DNA of 64,000 bases from Streptomyces dangxiongensis (GTDB lineage Bacteria > Actinomycetota > Actinomycetes > Streptomycetales > Streptomycetaceae): NCBI RefSeq assembly GCF_003675325.1, contig NZ_CP033073.1:1984001-2048000 (forward strand). Direction: 5' to 3'. The position numbers were made by a program, and so were the translations under genes. The notes below the pieces were generated by a model. The model was given only the letters and a program-made list of their open reading frames with translations, searched no databases and was not told where the DNA came from. Positions 1 through 9,189 of this stretch are shown here, one piece after another. Every line of letters begins with the position of its first letter. Position 1 is the stretch's first letter.

Positions 1-503
1 CCGTCGGTCATGGGCTCGACGAAACCGGGGTGGTTGAAGTAGTGCCGCAGCTTGTCGACCGCCGGCGGCCGAAGGCCCTCCGCCTCCAGGGCGGCCAGCG
101 CGTCGGCGAGGTTCTCGCGGTACTGGCGGCAGCCCGAGTAGGAGGCGTAGGCACTGGTGGCGAGGACCAGGACGCGGCGGCGGCCGTCGGCGGCCATCTC
201 GCGCAGGGTGTCCGTCAGGTACGGCGCCCAGTTGCGGTTCCCCCAGTACACCGGCAGGTTCAGGCCGTGTTCGGCGAAGTCCTCGCGCAGGGCGTCCAGC
301 AGGGCGCGGTTCTGGTCGTTGATGGGGCTGACCCCGCCGAAGAGGAAGTAGTGCTGTCCGACTTCCTTGAGGCGTTCCTTCGGGATGCCGCGTCCGCGCG
401 TGACGTTCTCCAGGAAGGGGACCACGTCGTCGGGGCCTTCGGGGCCGCCGAAGGACAGCAGGAGCAGGGCGTCGTAGGGGCTGGCATCGAGCGCGTCTGG
501 CAT
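1..503 (-). CDS. hemH: Ferrochelatase, N-terminal part (cut by window edge)
   Basis: Heme biosynthesis enzyme that inserts ferrous iron into the porphyrin; in actinobacteria the family acts as coproporphyrin III ferrochelatase. The 167 visible residues begin [20 protein letters not shown] and continue with the family segments [29 protein letters not shown] and [16 protein letters not shown]. The ATG at 503 fits the family N-terminus. The C-terminal half, with the metal-site histidine and glutamate, lies outside the window. It is divergent from an MFS gene, and the 170-base space between them holds an iron-box-like sequence. The identity is clear from the conserved N-terminal segments. Confidence 0.92.
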   Translation of the reverse strand, partial: MPDALDASPYDALLLLSFGGPEGPDDVVPFLENVTRGRGIPKERLKEVGQHYFLFGGVSPINDQNRALLDALREDFAEHGLNLPVYWGNRNWAPYLTDTLREMAADGRRRVLVLATSAYASYSGCRQYRENLADALAALEAEGLRPPAVDKLRHYFNHPGFVEPMTD

Positions 504-601
504 GTCTCGATCCTGCCACCCGGCACCGACAGCGGGGAAACGGCAGGACGTAGAGTCGTGTCGCGGGTGTTTTGAGCCGTTTTTCCCGGGCTGCCGCACG
601 G

Positions 602-620
602 TGCGATTAGGGTCACCTAA
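602..620. promoter_or_regulatory. Candidate DmdR1/IdeR iron box between hemH and MFS gene
   Basis: Bases 607-620 read TTAGGGTCACCTAA, one mismatch from the right 14 bases of the Streptomyces iron-box consensus TTAGGTTAGGCTCACCTAA; the left five bases are poorly conserved. It lies 54 bases before the GTG of the MFS gene and about 100 bases before hemH. Iron repression of one or both genes is inferred. Confidence 0.5.
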
Positions 621-673
621 CTTGTAAGCTGTATCAGCCGTCTGGCACCTTACCGAACCGCTCCGGAGACCAC

Positions 674-1912
674 GTGCCCAGCCCCTACAGCGCCCTGTTC
701 GCCGAGCCCGGCACCAAGGCCTTCTCCGCCGCGGGGTTCCTCGGCCGGATGCCGCTGTCGATGATGGGCATCGGCGTGGTCACGATGGTCTCCCAGCTCA
801 CCGGGCGGTACGGCCTCGCGGGCGCCCTGTCGGCCACCATCGCGCTCTCCGCCGCCCTGCTCGGGCCGCGGATCTCCCGGCTGGTGGACCGGCACGGGCA
901 GCGCCGGGTACTGCGCCCGGCGACCCTGGTGGCACTGGCCACGGCGGCCGGGCTGCTGCTCGCCGCGCATCTGGGGTGGCCGGACTGGGTGCTGTTCGCC
1001 TGCGCCGCCGGGATCGGCTCGGTGCCCAGCCTCGGCGCGATGATCCGGGCCCGGTGGGCGGCGCTGTACCGGGGCACCCCGAAGCTGCACACCGCCTACT
1101 CGTTCGAGTCGGTCGTGGACGAGATCTGCTTCGTTTTCGGACCGATCCTCTCCATCGGCCTGTGCACGGCGTGGTTCCCGGAGGCGGGCCCCCTGCTGGC
1201 CGCGTGCTTCCTGGCGGTCGGCGTCTTCTGGCTCACCGCCCAGCGCGCCACCGAGCCCGAGCCGCATCCACGCGAGCGGCACGCCGACGGCAGCGCCCTG
1301 CGCTCGGCGGGGCTGCGGGTGCTCGTGGCGACCTTCGTGGCCACCGGCGCGATCTTCGGAGCGGTGGACGTGGTCACCGTCGCCTTCGCCGACGAGCGCG
1401 GCCACAAGGCCGCGGCGAGCATGGTCCTCGCGCTGTACGCGGCCGGTTCCGGTACGGCGGCCGCCGTCTTCGGGCTGCTGCGCTTCACCGGGGCGCCGGA
1501 ACGCCGCTGGCTGCTGGGCGTCACGGCCATGGCCGTGAGTATGATCCCCCTCCTACTGGTCGGGAACCTGCCGCTTCTGGCCGTGGCGCTGTTCGTTTCG
1601 GGCCTGTCCATCGCACCGACGATGATCACGACGATGTCCCTCATCGAAGAGCACGTACCTCGCGCGAAGCTCACCGAGGGCATGACCTGGGTGAGCACCG
1701 GTCTCGCGGTCGGTGTCGCGCTCGGCTCCTCCCTGGCCGGCTGGGTGATCGACGCAGCCGGGGCGCGGGCCGGGTACGGGGTCCCGGTGGTCTCCGGGGC
1801 CGTCGCGGTCGTGGTGGGTTTCCTGGGGTACCGCCGGCTGCGCAGGCCGGCCTCAGGTCGGGGAGGCACCGTTGGGCAGCACAGCGAGCGGGAAGAACGG
1901 CACCTGGCGTAA
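674..1912 (+). CDS. MFS transporter
   Basis: A 412-residue membrane protein of the major facilitator superfamily with about 12 hydrophobic segments, for example [39 protein letters not shown] and [19 protein letters not shown]. The segment [15 protein letters not shown] after the second helix matches the MFS loop 2-3 signature. The GTG start at 674 begins just after the iron-box-like site and the divergent hemH promoter area. Its 3' end overlaps the next gene by 41 bases, so the two are probably cotranscribed. The substrate cannot be read from sequence; proximity to hemH and the iron box makes an iron- or siderophore-related role possible but unproven. Confidence 0.85.
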   Translation: MPSPYSALFAEPGTKAFSAAGFLGRMPLSMMGIGVVTMVSQLTGRYGLAGALSATIALSAALLGPRISRLVDRHGQRRVLRPATLVALATAAGLLLAAHLGWPDWVLFACAAGIGSVPSLGAMIRARWAALYRGTPKLHTAYSFESVVDEICFVFGPILSIGLCTAWFPEAGPLLAACFLAVGVFWLTAQRATEPEPHPRERHADGSALRSAGLRVLVATFVATGAIFGAVDVVTVAFADERGHKAAASMVLALYAAGSGTAAAVFGLLRFTGAPERRWLLGVTAMAVSMIPLLLVGNLPLLAVALFVSGLSIAPTMITTMSLIEEHVPRAKLTEGMTWVSTGLAVGVALGSSLAGWVIDAAGARAGYGVPVVSGAVAVVVGFLGYRRLRRPASGRGGTVGQHSEREERHLA

Positions 1913-3191
1913 CTGGGGCGGCAACGTCTCCGCCCGGCCCGCCCGGCAGGTCACGCCTGCCTCGGTGGAGGAGCTGGCCGCGGCGGTGCGCCGGGCCCGC
2001 GAGGACGGACTGAAGGTGAAGGCGGTGGGAACCGGCCACTCCTTCACGTCGATAGCCGCCACCGACGGTGTGCTGATACGCCCTCAACTGCTGACCGGGA
2101 TACGCGACATCGACCGTACGTCCATGACGGTCACGGTGGAGGCGGGCACCCCGCTCAAGAGGCTCAACGCCGCCCTCGCGCGCGAGGGCCTGTCGCTCAC
2201 CAACATGGGCGACATCATGGAGCAGACCGCCTCCGGGGCCACCAGCACCGGCACGCACGGCACGGGCCGCGAGTCGGGCTCGATCGCCGCGCAGATCAGG
2301 GCACTGGAACTCGTCACGGCGGACGGCTCGGTCCTCACCTGCTCCGAGCGGGAGAACCCGGACGTCTTCGCCGCTGCCCGCGTCGGCCTGGGCGCCCTCG
2401 GCATCGTCACCGCCCTCACCTTCGCTGTGGAACCGCTCTTCCTGCTCACCGCGCGCGAGGAACCGATGCCCCTCGACCGCGTTCTCGCCGAGTTCGACCA
2501 GTTGTGGGCCGAGAACGAGCACTTCGAGTTCTACTGGTTCCCGCACACCGGCAGCACCAACACCAAGCGCAACAACCGCAGCGCGGGCCCCGAGCAGCCG
2601 GTGGGGCGGCTGGCCGGCTGGTTCGAGGACGAGTTCCTCTCCAACGGCGTCTTCCAGGTGGCCCAGTGGGCCGGCCGCGCCGTTCCCGCCACCGTCCCGG
2701 CTATCGCCCGCATCTCCAGCAGGGCGCTGTCCGCACGGACGTACACGGACATCCCGTACAAGGTCTTCACCTCGCCGCGCCGGGTCCGGTTCGTGGAGAT
2801 GGAGTACGCCGTGCCGCGCACGGCGCTGACGGAGACGCTGCGCGAACTCAAGGCCGTGGTCGACCGCTCGGGCCTGCGGGTGAGTTTCCCGGTGGAGGTG
2901 CGCACCGCGCCGGCCGACGACATCACCCTGTCGACCGCCTCGGGCCGGGACAGCGCCTACATCGCCGTACACATGTTCCGGGGCACGCCCTATCAGGCGT
3001 ACTTCACCGCGGCCGAGCGCGTCTTCACCGCGCACGAGGGACGTCCGCACTGGGGCAAGGTCCACACGCGGGACGCGGAGTACCTCGCCCGGGTGTACCC
3101 GCGTTTCGGCGAGTTCACCGCGCTGCGGGACCGCCTCGACCCGGAGCGGCTCTTCCAGAACGACTACGTGCGCCGGGTTCTCGGCGCGTAG
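1872..3191 (+). CDS. FAD-binding oxidase of the D-arabinono-1,4-lactone/alditol oxidase family
   Basis: A 439-residue flavoprotein. The N-terminal PCMH-type FAD domain (residues about 25-200) contains AVGTGHSFT; His56 matches the histidine that carries covalent FAD in alditol oxidases. The C-terminal part is the ALO domain with FEFYWFPHT near residue 217 and HWGKVH near 395, a motif of gulonolactone/arabinonolactone/xylitol oxidases. The TTG start at 1872 gives the family N-terminus [10 protein letters not shown] and overlaps the MFS gene by 41 bases, suggesting translational coupling. It probably oxidises a polyol or sugar lactone with oxygen, giving peroxide; the substrate is unknown. Confidence 0.88.
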   Translation: MGSTASGKNGTWRNWGGNVSARPARQVTPASVEELAAAVRRAREDGLKVKAVGTGHSFTSIAATDGVLIRPQLLTGIRDIDRTSMTVTVEAGTPLKRLNAALAREGLSLTNMGDIMEQTASGATSTGTHGTGRESGSIAAQIRALELVTADGSVLTCSERENPDVFAAARVGLGALGIVTALTFAVEPLFLLTAREEPMPLDRVLAEFDQLWAENEHFEFYWFPHTGSTNTKRNNRSAGPEQPVGRLAGWFEDEFLSNGVFQVAQWAGRAVPATVPAIARISSRALSARTYTDIPYKVFTSPRRVRFVEMEYAVPRTALTETLRELKAVVDRSGLRVSFPVEVRTAPADDITLSTASGRDSAYIAVHMFRGTPYQAYFTAAERVFTAHEGRPHWGKVHTRDAEYLARVYPRFGEFTALRDRLDPERLFQNDYVRRVLGA

Positions 3192-3650
3192 GCCCCGAAC
3201 TCGCCCGGCGGCCCTGGCACTTACCTGCCCCCGGGGCCACGGGCGAAACCGCCGGATCGCCTTCGGGGCGGCCGCGTGACGTTCGCCACGTACGAGATCG
3301 TGAAAACCGGTTGCGCGCCGCCAAGTCGCAGCCCTTGCCAGAAGTTGGGCGGCGCGCCGATCCACGCAGATGGCCCGAATGGAGTACTGTGGCGAGCCCT
3401 GGGTCCGGCCTCCCACCAGGGTGCCCGCGGGCTTGCAGGACCGCCGGGAGGAGGCTGGTTGCACAGGGTGACGCAGTTGGTCACTTAGCGTTGCGAACAG
3501 GTAACCGTGCCATAACGGCGGCGCCGGGCCCGTGCCCGACACGCCGGGCAACTCGGCAAGGTTGTGGCAGGCTGAACCCGGGCAGGCCACACTCGACTAG
3601 CGGAAGCAGCGACGCACGTGACGTCGGCAGGCACCACCCGGGAGGTCCCC
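3192..3650. other. 459-base intergenic region before sepH
   Basis: No convincing reading frame. It must carry the sepH promoter, but I cannot assign -35/-10 boxes with confidence. A purine-rich GGGAGG sits at 3640-3645, directly before the sepH ATG. Confidence 0.5.
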
Positions 3651-4691
3651 ATGCCCGAACTGCGTGTCGTGGCCGTCTCGAATGACGGCACACGACTGGT
3701 GCTGAAGGCTGCCGATTCCACGGAATACACGCTTCCGATCGACGAGCGGCTGCGTGCCGCCGTGCGCGGCGACCGGCCGCGCCTCGGGCAGATCGAGATC
3801 GAGGTCGAGAGCCATCTGCGCCCGCGTGACATCCAGGCGCGGATACGTGCCGGTGCCACCGCGGAGGAGGTCGCGCAGCTCGCCGGCATCCCCGTCGACC
3901 GGGTACGGCGCTTCGAGGGACCCGTGCTGGCCGAGCGCGCCTTCATGGCCGAACGTGCCCGCAAGACCCCGGTCCGCCGCCCCGGCGAGAACTCCGGCCC
4001 GCTGCTCGGCGAGAGCGTCCAGGAGCGGCTGCTGCTGCGCGGCGCCGAGAAGGACAGCGTGCAGTGGGACTCCTGGCGCCGCGACGACGGCACCTGGGAG
4101 GTGCTGCTCGTCTACCTGGTCGCGGGCGAACCGCACTCGGCTAGCTGGACGTACGACCCGCCCCGGCGGCTCGTCCAGGCCGTGGACGACGAGGCGCGCT
4201 CGCTGATCGGCGAGTCGGACGACCTCGCCGTACCCGAGCCGAGCTTCCCGTTCGTCCCGCGCATCGCCCGGCTGCCGCGCGAGCGGTCGATGGACCGCGC
4301 GCTCGAGCGGGTCGACCGGGAGCGGCTCAGCCTGCCCTCGCAGGCGTCCGAGCCGGCCGAGGAGAGCGTGGGTGAACGCGACTCGCTGACCAGCCTGCTG
4401 GAGGCCGTGCCGAGTTTCCGGGGCGACCTGGTGGTCCCGGAGGGCCCCGCGGAGGCCGTCGAGGAGAACGACGACGAACCCGCCGTCGAGGAACCCCCGG
4501 CGCCCGCCGCGTCGGCCGGCTCCGCCTACGCGGACGTCCTCATGCCGCGCTCCGTCGGCAGTCACCGCGACCGGCTCGTCGGCGCGACCGACCGGCAGGC
4601 CGAGGCCGACGGTGTCCGCCCCGGCCGTCGCGCCGCCGTGCCGAGCTGGGACGAGATCGTGTTCGGCACGCGCCGCAAGAAGCAGGAGTAG
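3651..4691 (+). CDS. sepH: SepH, FtsZ-stimulating cell division protein (DUF3071)
   Basis: A 346-residue actinobacterial division protein. SepH binds FtsZ and promotes filament assembly during septation. The N-terminal DUF3071 begins MPELRVVAVSNDGTRLVLKA; residues about 48-85 (LRPRDIQARIRAGATAEEVA then IPVDRVRRFEGPV) form the helix-turn-helix needed for FtsZ regulation. The conserved core continues to about residue 190 (SASWTYDPPRRLVQAVDDEA). The C-terminal half is acidic, proline/alanine-rich and presumably disordered. The ATG at 3651 is preferred over an in-frame GTG at 3618 because GGGAGG lies 5 bases upstream and the protein then begins like known SepH. A strong hairpin follows the stop. 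Confidence 0.95.
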   Translation: MPELRVVAVSNDGTRLVLKAADSTEYTLPIDERLRAAVRGDRPRLGQIEIEVESHLRPRDIQARIRAGATAEEVAQLAGIPVDRVRRFEGPVLAERAFMAERARKTPVRRPGENSGPLLGESVQERLLLRGAEKDSVQWDSWRRDDGTWEVLLVYLVAGEPHSASWTYDPPRRLVQAVDDEARSLIGESDDLAVPEPSFPFVPRIARLPRERSMDRALERVDRERLSLPSQASEPAEESVGERDSLTSLLEAVPSFRGDLVVPEGPAEAVEENDDEPAVEEPPAPAASAGSAYADVLMPRSVGSHRDRLVGATDRQAEADGVRPGRRAAVPSWDEIVFGTRRKKQE

Positions 4692-4700
4692 GTTTCCGTA

Positions 4701-4736
4701 CGGGTGAGCGGGCACGCGCGCGTGCCCGCTCACCCG
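4701..4736. terminator. Bidirectional hairpin terminator between sepH and sulfurtransferase
   Basis: A perfect 16-base-pair inverted repeat (4701-4716 with 4721-4736) with CGCG as loop, between two convergent genes whose stops are 9 and 6 bases away. It lacks a T-run, as is common in high-GC genomes. Confidence 0.8.
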
Positions 4737-4742
4737 GCTGCC

Positions 4743-5594
4743 CTACTGCGGGTCCGCACCCACCGCCACCGGGCGGGACGGGTCCGAGGACCACTCGGAC
4801 CAGGAGCCGACGTACAGGGCCGCCGGGACGCCGGCCACCGCGAGGGCGAGCACCTCGTGGGCGCCCGAGACGCCCGAACCGCAGTACACCCCCACCTCGG
4901 TGTCCTCCGACACGCCCAGGGCCTTGAAACGGTCCTTGAGTTCGGCCGCGGGCAGGAAGCGGCCGTCGGGACCCACGTTCTCCGTCGTGGGCGCCGACAC
5001 CGCGCCCGGGATGTGCCCGCCGACCCGGTCGACCGGCTCCACCTCGCCGCGGTACCGCTCCCCCGCGCGCGCGTCCAGGAGCACGCCCGTGCGGGCCAGC
5101 TCCGCGGCCCCGTCCGCGTCCAGCAGGCCCGCGGTGGCGGGCGCGGGCCGGTAGTCGCCCTCGGCGGGGGCCGGCGAATCGGTGGACAGCTCGCCCTCCC
5201 AGGACGGCAACCCGCCGTCGAGCACCCGCACGTCCGGGTGACCCGTCCAGCGCAGCAGCCACCAGGCGCGCGCGGCGGCCCAGCCCTGCCCACCGTCGTA
5301 CACGACCACCGGCCGGTCCGACGACACGCCCGCGCGGCGCATCGCGGCACCGAACTCCGCGAGGTCGGGCAGCGGATGGCGGCCGTTCGCGCCGGGCGCG
5401 GCGGCCAGTTCCCTGTCCAGGTCGACGAAGACCGCGCCAGGGATGTGCCGGGCCGCGTACGCGGCCCGGCCGTCGAAGGACGGCGCGCCCGGCGCCTTCG
5501 CCAGGCTTGGCTGCCAGCGGACGTCCAGCAGCGCGGGCGGGTGCGCCCCGGTCAGCTCGTCCGCGAGTCGGGTTGCGGTGATGATGGCTGTCAT
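4743..5594 (-). CDS. Two-domain sulfurtransferase (rhodanese/3-mercaptopyruvate type)
   Basis: A 283-residue enzyme with two rhodanese domains, about residues 8-125 and 155-280. The active-site loop of the second domain is CGSGVS with Cys238; the CG-S-G-V-S/T form resembles 3-mercaptopyruvate sulfurtransferases more than the CRKGVT loop of classical rhodaneses. Other family segments are HIPGAVFVDLD and HIPGAVSAPT. Translation probably starts at the ATG at 5594, which has AAGGA 9 bases upstream; the ATG at 5603 overlaps that ribosome-binding site. It is convergent with sepH. The expected role is sulfur transfer to cyanide or thiols. Confidence 0.9.
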   Translation of the reverse strand: MTAIITATRLADELTGAHPPALLDVRWQPSLAKAPGAPSFDGRAAYAARHIPGAVFVDLDRELAAAPGANGRHPLPDLAEFGAAMRRAGVSSDRPVVVYDGGQGWAAARAWWLLRWTGHPDVRVLDGGLPSWEGELSTDSPAPAEGDYRPAPATAGLLDADGAAELARTGVLLDARAGERYRGEVEPVDRVGGHIPGAVSAPTTENVGPDGRFLPAAELKDRFKALGVSEDTEVGVYCGSGVSGAHEVLALAVAGVPAALYVGSWSEWSSDPSRPVAVGADPQ

Positions 5595-5913
5595 GGCGTC
5601 CATCCTTACGCCAAGGGTGGCCGCGGCGTCCAGGTCCGGCTACTCTGCTCCGCCGGACAGGCTCGATCACATGGCGTATGCGATCGGGCACTGCCTGTAC
5701 AGCCGACGGACACCCGTCGGCCATCGTCAGGAAGCAACGAAAGACGACAATCGGGCATCCTTCCGCAGAAAACGCCGGGCGGCGCGGTACGGCCCCGCGG
5801 CACCGCGGAGGATGCGGGTACCGGCACGGGCGTGCGCGCCGGCGGCGCGGACACCCCTTCCGGGGAGCGGAAGCGACACGGCCACCGTGAAGGGGCCGGG
5901 GAGAGAGTGATCG
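5595..5913. other. 319-base region between divergent genes
   Basis: Promoter-bearing space between the sulfurtransferase and the VOC gene. A short inverted repeat with 7-base arms lies near 5701-5721 (CCGACGG ... CCGTCGG). I find no coding signal or recognisable RNA motif. Confidence 0.4.
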
Positions 5914-6705
5914 ATGACCGAGGCACGGGAACCGGCCGGTCCGTACGCGCGGCGCGCGCCCGGCACACCCTGCTGGGTGAGCCTGATGGCGCACGGGCTG
6001 GACGCCACCGAGGAGTTCTACGGTGAGCTGTTCGGCTGGGAGTTCCTGCCGGGCCCGCAGCAGCTCGGCCCGTACGTGCGGGCGCTGCTCGGCGGACGCG
6101 AGGTGGCGGGCATGGGCCATCTGCCGCCGGACCGCCGGCTTCCGGTTGCCTGGACGCCGTACTTCGCCTCGGACGACGTGGACCGGACGGCCGACACGGT
6201 ACGGCTGTGCGGCGGGACGGTGGCCGTCGGCCCGCTGGACGCCGCCGAAGCGGGCCGGATGGCGATCGCCTCCGATCCCTCCGGGGCGGTGTTCGGGATC
6301 TGGCAGGGCTCCGCGCACCTCGGCACGGCGATCACCGGTGAGCCCGGCACCCCCGTCTGGAACGAGCTGCTCACCTTCGAGACGGAGAGTGTCGCCAAGT
6401 TCTACGCGAGCGTGTTCGGCTACGAGGAGGAGCCGGTGGTCTCCCCCGACTTCGACTACGTGACCCTGCGTCTGGGCGAGCGACCGGTGGCCGGGCTGCA
6501 CGGGGTGGGCCACGCCCTGCCCCGGGACCGGGGGCCGCACTGGCGGACGTACTTCGAGGTCGCCGACGTCGACGAGACGCTGCGGCGGGTGACCGGTCTG
6601 GGCGGCCGGATCCTCAGGGCGGCCCACGACGGCCCGCACGGGCGGGTGGCGACGGTCGCGGACCCGGAGGGCGCCGAGTTCTCGGTGGTCCGCGACCCGG
6701 GCTGA
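5914..6705 (+). CDS. Tandem VOC-domain (glyoxalase/dioxygenase-fold) protein
   Basis: A 263-residue protein with two vicinal-oxygen-chelate domains. The first spans about residues 18-130 (PCWVSLMAHGLDATEEFYGE, LFGWEF, AIASDPSGAVFGIWQ) and the second about 140-258 (VWNELLTFETESVAKFYASV, VFGY, VATVADPEGAEFSVV). This pattern matches the CFP30B/CFP32-like family of actinobacteria, often labelled hydroxylase, whose reaction is not established. It is convergent with tdk, leaving only 4 bases between the stops, and has its own promoter region upstream. Confidence 0.82.
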   Translation: MTEAREPAGPYARRAPGTPCWVSLMAHGLDATEEFYGELFGWEFLPGPQQLGPYVRALLGGREVAGMGHLPPDRRLPVAWTPYFASDDVDRTADTVRLCGGTVAVGPLDAAEAGRMAIASDPSGAVFGIWQGSAHLGTAITGEPGTPVWNELLTFETESVAKFYASVFGYEEEPVVSPDFDYVTLRLGERPVAGLHGVGHALPRDRGPHWRTYFEVADVDETLRRVTGLGGRILRAAHDGPHGRVATVADPEGAEFSVVRDPG

Positions 6706-6709
6706 TCCC

Positions 6710-7360
6710 TCAGGCGGACGCGACCGGCAGGACGTCCGGGGACAGGGCCGCCGCGTGGGCCGACGCGGCGGTCATCCGGCGCCGGTGGTGGCGGCGGCAC
6801 AGGACCTCGTAGCCGACCTCGCCCGCGGACTGGTTCACATCGCCCACGACCACCTGGGCGCCCTCGACCACCATCGCGCCCCCGACCGTGCGGGCGTTGT
6901 GCGTGGCGCGGGCGCCGCACCAGCACAACGCCTCCACCTGGAGCACCTCGATCCGGTCGGCCAGCTCCACGAGCCGCTGCGAGCCGGGGAAGAGCTTGGA
7001 GCGGAAGTCGGTGGTGATGCCGAAGGCGAACACGTCCAGGCCGAGGTCGTCCACCACGCGCGCGAGCTGGTCGATCTGCCCGGGCGCGAGGAACTGTGCC
7101 TCGTCCGCGATCACATAGTCGGCCCGGCCGCCCTGGGAGAGGTGGTCCACGAGGTACGCGTACAGGTCCTGGCCGTCCTCGACCTCCACCGCGTCGGTGA
7201 CCAGGCCGAGCCGGGAGGACAGCTTGCCCTCGCCCGCGCGGTCGTCCCGGGTGAAGATCATCCCGGCGAGGCCGCGCGCGGAACGGTTGTGCTCGATCTG
7301 GAGAGCAAGCGTCGACTTCCCGCAGTCCATCGTTCCGGAGAAGAAGACCAGCTCGGGCAT
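6710..7360 (-). CDS. tdk: Thymidine kinase, type II
   Basis: A 216-residue salvage enzyme that phosphorylates thymidine to dTMP with ATP. The P-loop is SGTMDCGKST with Lys15, the Walker B/lasso region is VIADEAQFL, and the zinc ligands are in CWCGARATH and CRRHH near the C-terminus, all typical of tetrameric type II thymidine kinases. The start at 7360 gives the family N-terminus MPELVFFSGTMD; a longer reading to 7585 overlaps the upstream phosphatase gene and looks non-coding. It is the last gene of a leftward operon, 41 bases after the phosphatase gene. Confidence 0.96.
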   Translation of the reverse strand: MPELVFFSGTMDCGKSTLALQIEHNRSARGLAGMIFTRDDRAGEGKLSSRLGLVTDAVEVEDGQDLYAYLVDHLSQGGRADYVIADEAQFLAPGQIDQLARVVDDLGLDVFAFGITTDFRSKLFPGSQRLVELADRIEVLQVEALCWCGARATHNARTVGGAMVVEGAQVVVGDVNQSAGEVGYEVLCRRHHRRRMTAASAHAAALSPDVLPVASA

Positions 7361-7401
7361 GAGGGGTGGAGCACCTTTCGGTGAGGAGGGGGGCGGGGCC
7401 G

Positions 7402-8592
7402 TCAGGAGCGTACTTCGAGAAGCGGGACCAACTGCTCGGCGGGGGTCATCGAACCGTGGTTGCCGACCAGCGCCGACTCCTTGGGCTCCCGCTCGGAGGC
7501 GATCAGCAGGACGTCGTCGTGCGCGGCGGCGACCACGTCCCCGATCCGCGGGTACACGCGCTCGTCCACCTGCGGCCCGAACCACCCGGCCGCGACGGCC
7601 TCGTCACGCGAGGCCACCCAGAACTGCTCGCCGAGCACCTCGCGCCAGCAGGTCAGCACGTCGTTCTCGGCACCCGGCACCGCGTACACGTGCCGGGCCC
7701 GGCCCTCGCCGCCCAGCAGGGCGACCCCGGCGCTCAGCTCCCAGTCCTCGTCGAAGTCGATGCGGTGCCGCTCGTCGAAGGGGATGTCGACCATGCCGTG
7801 GTCGGCGGTCACGTACAGGGCGCTGCGCGGCGGGAGTTGCTCGGCGAGGCGCTGGACGAGCCGGTCGACGTACATGAGCTGACCGCGCCAGGTGTCGGAG
7901 GCGATGCCGTAGCGGTGTCCGGCGCCGTCCAGTTCGGCGTAGTACGTGTACACCAGGGAGCGGTCCCCGGCGGCCAGCTCCGCGGCGGCGAGGTCCATGC
8001 GCTCCTCGCCGGTGAGCCGTCCGTGGAAAGTGCCGCCGCTCAGCGCCACCTTGGTGAGCGGGGTGTGCTGGAAGGCGGGCGAGGACACCTGGGCGGCGTG
8101 CACCCCGGCCTGGTGGGCCAGCTCGAAGACGGTGGGGTACGGCTGCCAGGGGTGCGGTGGGGTGTACGGGTGCCAGCGGAGCTGGTTCATCAGCTCGCCG
8201 GTGGCCGGATTCCGTACGGCGTACCCGGGCAGGCCGTGGACGCCGGGCGGCAGGCCGGTGCCGACCGAGGCGAGGGAGGTCGCCGTGGTGGCGGGGTAGC
8301 CGGCGGTGAGCGGGCGGCCGGTGCCACCGCGCGAGCTGCCGAGCAGGGAGGTCAGGTACGGGGCCTCGTCCGGGTGGGACCTGAGCTGTTCCCAGCCGAG
8401 CCCGTCGATCAGGAAGACACAGACCCGGTCGGCCGCGGTCAGTTCCGTGATCGTCGCGGTCAGGCCGGGGACACCCATGCCGGCGGCCACGGTGGGCAGC
8501 AGGTCGGCGAGCGAGCCGGTGCCGTACTCGGGCAGCGGCGCGGTGTCCAGGGCGAGGGGTTCCGGCTCGTCCCAGGTGGAGAACTGGGGCAT
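7402..8592 (-). CDS. Alkaline phosphatase superfamily (nucleotide pyrophosphatase/phosphodiesterase-like) protein
   Basis: A 396-residue metal-dependent hydrolase. Metal-site features can be followed: VFLIDGLGW (Asp63), the nucleophile segment PATTATSLASVGTG (Thr102/Thr103), YVTADHGMVDI, and the histidine of GNHGSMTP near the C-terminus. No signal peptide is visible, so it probably acts in the cytoplasm. Its start overlaps the stop of the DUF5998 gene by one base (TGATG), implying translational coupling. The substrate is not known; nucleotide pyrophosphatase is the usual annotation. Confidence 0.88.
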   Translation of the reverse strand: MPQFSTWDEPEPLALDTAPLPEYGTGSLADLLPTVAAGMGVPGLTATITELTAADRVCVFLIDGLGWEQLRSHPDEAPYLTSLLGSSRGGTGRPLTAGYPATTATSLASVGTGLPPGVHGLPGYAVRNPATGELMNQLRWHPYTPPHPWQPYPTVFELAHQAGVHAAQVSSPAFQHTPLTKVALSGGTFHGRLTGEERMDLAAAELAAGDRSLVYTYYAELDGAGHRYGIASDTWRGQLMYVDRLVQRLAEQLPPRSALYVTADHGMVDIPFDERHRIDFDEDWELSAGVALLGGEGRARHVYAVPGAENDVLTCWREVLGEQFWVASRDEAVAAGWFGPQVDERVYPRIGDVVAAAHDDVLLIASEREPKESALVGNHGSMTPAEQLVPLLEVRS

Positions 8593-9179
8593 CAGCGGGT
8601 GAAGTCCGCGGTCGCCTCCGAGATGGCCTGCGCGAAGGCGAGCGCCTGGCGCACCGTCTCCGGTCCGTCCCCGGCCTCGCTGACGCGCAGGCTGAGGTCG
8701 TCCGCCGTGGAGTTGCCCGTGTAGCCGTGATCCGCGTCGCAGTTGGGGTCGCCGCAGGCGGCGGGCTCCAGGTCGATGCGGCTGACCGCGCCCCAGCCGA
8801 TGGTCAGCACGACCTCGCGGGGCAGCGTGCCCGGCGTGTACTGCTCGGGGTTGGCCACCACCCGGCTGACCACGACCGAGGAGATCCGGCCGAGCTTGAC
8901 GGACTCGGTGGAGGTGGTGGCGTACGGCGTCGGGGAGGTGGTGTCGGCGGCCTGCTCGTCGGTGTGGCTGACGATGAAGCGGTTGCCGGTGAGGACGAGC
9001 ACCGTCACATGCCGGCGCACCTCGTTCTGGTCGAACGTCGTCTCCTGGTGGACCAGGTACGACCGGATGGGTTCGCCGCCCACGGCGGCCTCCACCGCGT
9101 CGGCCACGAGGGCCGGGTAGTAGCCGCTGCGCTCGATCGCCGCGCGCAGCCCCTGGGTCGTCGTACTGGTCTTGGCCAT
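8592..9179 (-). CDS. Conserved actinobacterial protein, DUF5998
   Basis: A 195-residue protein of unknown function conserved in actinobacteria at this position (MAKTSTTTQGLRAAIERSGY, followed by a beta-rich middle and ACGDPNCDADHGYTGN). The ATG at 9179 has AGGA 9 bases upstream; a second ATG at 9188 would overlap that site. It lies 10 bases after the preceding gene and overlaps the phosphatase gene by one base, so it is inside the patA-to-tdk operon. No catalytic motif is recognisable. Confidence 0.8.
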   Translation of the reverse strand: MAKTSTTTQGLRAAIERSGYYPALVADAVEAAVGGEPIRSYLVHQETTFDQNEVRRHVTVLVLTGNRFIVSHTDEQAADTTSPTPYATTSTESVKLGRISSVVVSRVVANPEQYTPGTLPREVVLTIGWGAVSRIDLEPAACGDPNCDADHGYTGNSTADDLSLRVSEAGDGPETVRQALAFAQAISEATADFTR

Positions 9180-9189
9180 GACGTCCATC

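Noticed and set aside
3459..3490. TTGCAC ... TTAGCG as a sepH promoter
   Set aside because: Spacing of 20 bases is too long for a typical vegetative promoter.
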